This document shows positions 63,445 through 64,000 of a stretch of DNA of 64,000 bases, one piece after another (position 1 is the first letter of the stretch; each line of letters begins with the position of its first letter). Below the pieces are notes generated by a model. The model did no database searches. It was not told the origin of the DNA and saw nothing but the letters and a program-made list of their open reading frames with translations. The stretch lies in NCBI RefSeq assembly GCF_000159955.1, contig NZ_GG695971.1, forward strand, positions 50,871-114,870, written 5' to 3'. This DNA comes from Paenibacillus sp. oral taxon 786 str. D14 (GTDB lineage: Bacteria; Bacillota; Bacilli; Paenibacillales; Paenibacillaceae). Made by a program: the position numbers and the translations under genes.

Positions 63445-64000
63445 ATGGATTACTTGCATCACCCGTTTGCGTCCAAGCGTTATACCGTATTCGCGAAAAA
63501 AGGAATGGTAGCTACGTCCCAGCCATTGGCGACACAGGCCGGGCTTGAGATCCTGCAGCAAGGGGGGAACGCCATTGATGCCGCGATTGCGGCTGCGGCG
63601 GCGCTGACGGTCGTCGAACCGACCTCCAACGGGATTGGCGGGGATGCGTTTGCCCTCGTCTGGACGAAGGGGAAGCTCCACGGCTTGAACGCCTCCGGGC
63701 CGGCGCCGGCCCTGCTGACGGCCGAGGCCGTGAAGCGGCGGGGACATGAGCAAATGCCCAAGCTGGGGCTGGTGCCGATCACGGTCCCCGGAGTCCCCGC
63801 GGCTTGGGCGGAGCTGGCCGAGAAGTTCGGCAGACGTCCTTTGACGGAGAGCTTGAAGCCGGCGATCCGGTATGCCGAGGAAGGGTACCCCCTGACGCCG
63901 ATCTTGGGCAAATATTGGGCGCGGGCTTACCAGGCGTACCGCAAACAGGAGGGACCGGAGTTCGAAGCCTGGTTCCACACCTTCGCTCCGCAAGGCCGCG
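63445..64000 (+). CDS. ggt: Gamma-glutamyltransferase, 5' part
   Basis: This is an Ntn-hydrolase that transfers or hydrolyses gamma-glutamyl groups. The visible 185 residues contain the N-terminal core: GMVATSQPLATQAGLEILQQ, GGNAIDAAIAAAAALTVVEP, SNGIGGDAFAL and VPGVPAAWAEL. There is no signal peptide, as in YwrD-type intracellular or leaderless members. AAAGGAG precedes the ATG. The autoprocessing Thr and the small subunit lie beyond the window edge. Confidence 0.9.
   Translation, partial: MDYLHHPFASKRYTVFAKKGMVATSQPLATQAGLEILQQGGNAIDAAIAAAAALTVVEPTSNGIGGDAFALVWTKGKLHGLNASGPAPALLTAEAVKRRGHEQMPKLGLVPITVPGVPAAWAELAEKFGRRPLTESLKPAIRYAEEGYPLTPILGKYWARAYQAYRKQEGPEFEAWFHTFAPQGR

Overview
The window reads as a Paenibacillus-type chromosome (Bacillota, moderate GC). 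The evidence is the gene order purA - walRK-yycHI-walJ - htrA - yyzF-like - rlmH, strong AGGAGG-type ribosome binding sites, GTG/TTG starts, S-layer-homology modules, a GH16 beta-glucanase with a CBM56-like tail, and a YesM/YesN two-component pair beside a carbohydrate ABC transporter. No tRNA, rRNA, CRISPR array, phage module or intact insertion sequence was seen. All assignments come from reading the sequence; no database search was run.

Layout. 0.4-3.8 kb: a PLP-dependent decarboxylase and a chemotaxis receptor. 3.9-5.5 kb: purA behind a textbook pair of inverted PurBoxes and a long leader. 5.6-8.1 kb: an anchored protein of unknown function and a LysM-G5-M23 cell-wall peptidase. 8.4-14.0 kb: the essential wall-homeostasis operon walR-walK-yycH-yycI-walJ. 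14.2-23.6 kb: a catabolic block that separates walJ from its usual neighbour htrA. It holds a GH4 enzyme with the CHEV motif of alpha-galacturonidases, an AraC regulator, a YesMN-type two-component system, a three-gene sugar ABC transporter flanked by cre sites, and the 3' remnant of a second GH4 gene. 24.0-29.6 kb: htrA, glpD, an SLH/CAP-domain protein, a 55-residue CxxH/CxxC protein and rlmH.

29.6-63.4 kb is an accessory region with a dozen or so broken genes between intact cassettes. The intact cassettes are: a FAD monooxygenase with a TetR regulator and twin 15-bp operators; an aminoglycoside-phosphotransferase-like kinase; a GntR/LacI-type regulator with an Fbp-like ABC importer and an endonuclease/exonuclease/phosphatase-fold hydrolase (probably a phosphate-ester scavenging operon); MgtC; a POT peptide transporter; a WYL regulator diverging from two small proteins; the GH16 glucanase; a MATE pump; a MerR regulator whose partner dehydrogenase is frameshifted; a Fur-controlled siderophore uptake set (Btr-like regulator, FeuA-like lipoprotein, trilactone-hydrolase-like esterase); DUF817; a DUF2975/XRE pair; malate:quinone oxidoreductase; an OhrR-like regulator; and a purine permease. 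The window ends inside a gamma-glutamyltransferase gene.

The least explained DNA is intergenic. There are two copies of a dispersed partly palindromic element (8.2 and 60.2 kb), each directly behind a transcription terminator. There are two clusters of short motifs at roughly 50-nt steps (14.0-14.2 and 34.5-34.6 kb), a 37-bp box shared by an intact and a truncated locus, and a possible pseudoknot in the purA leader.
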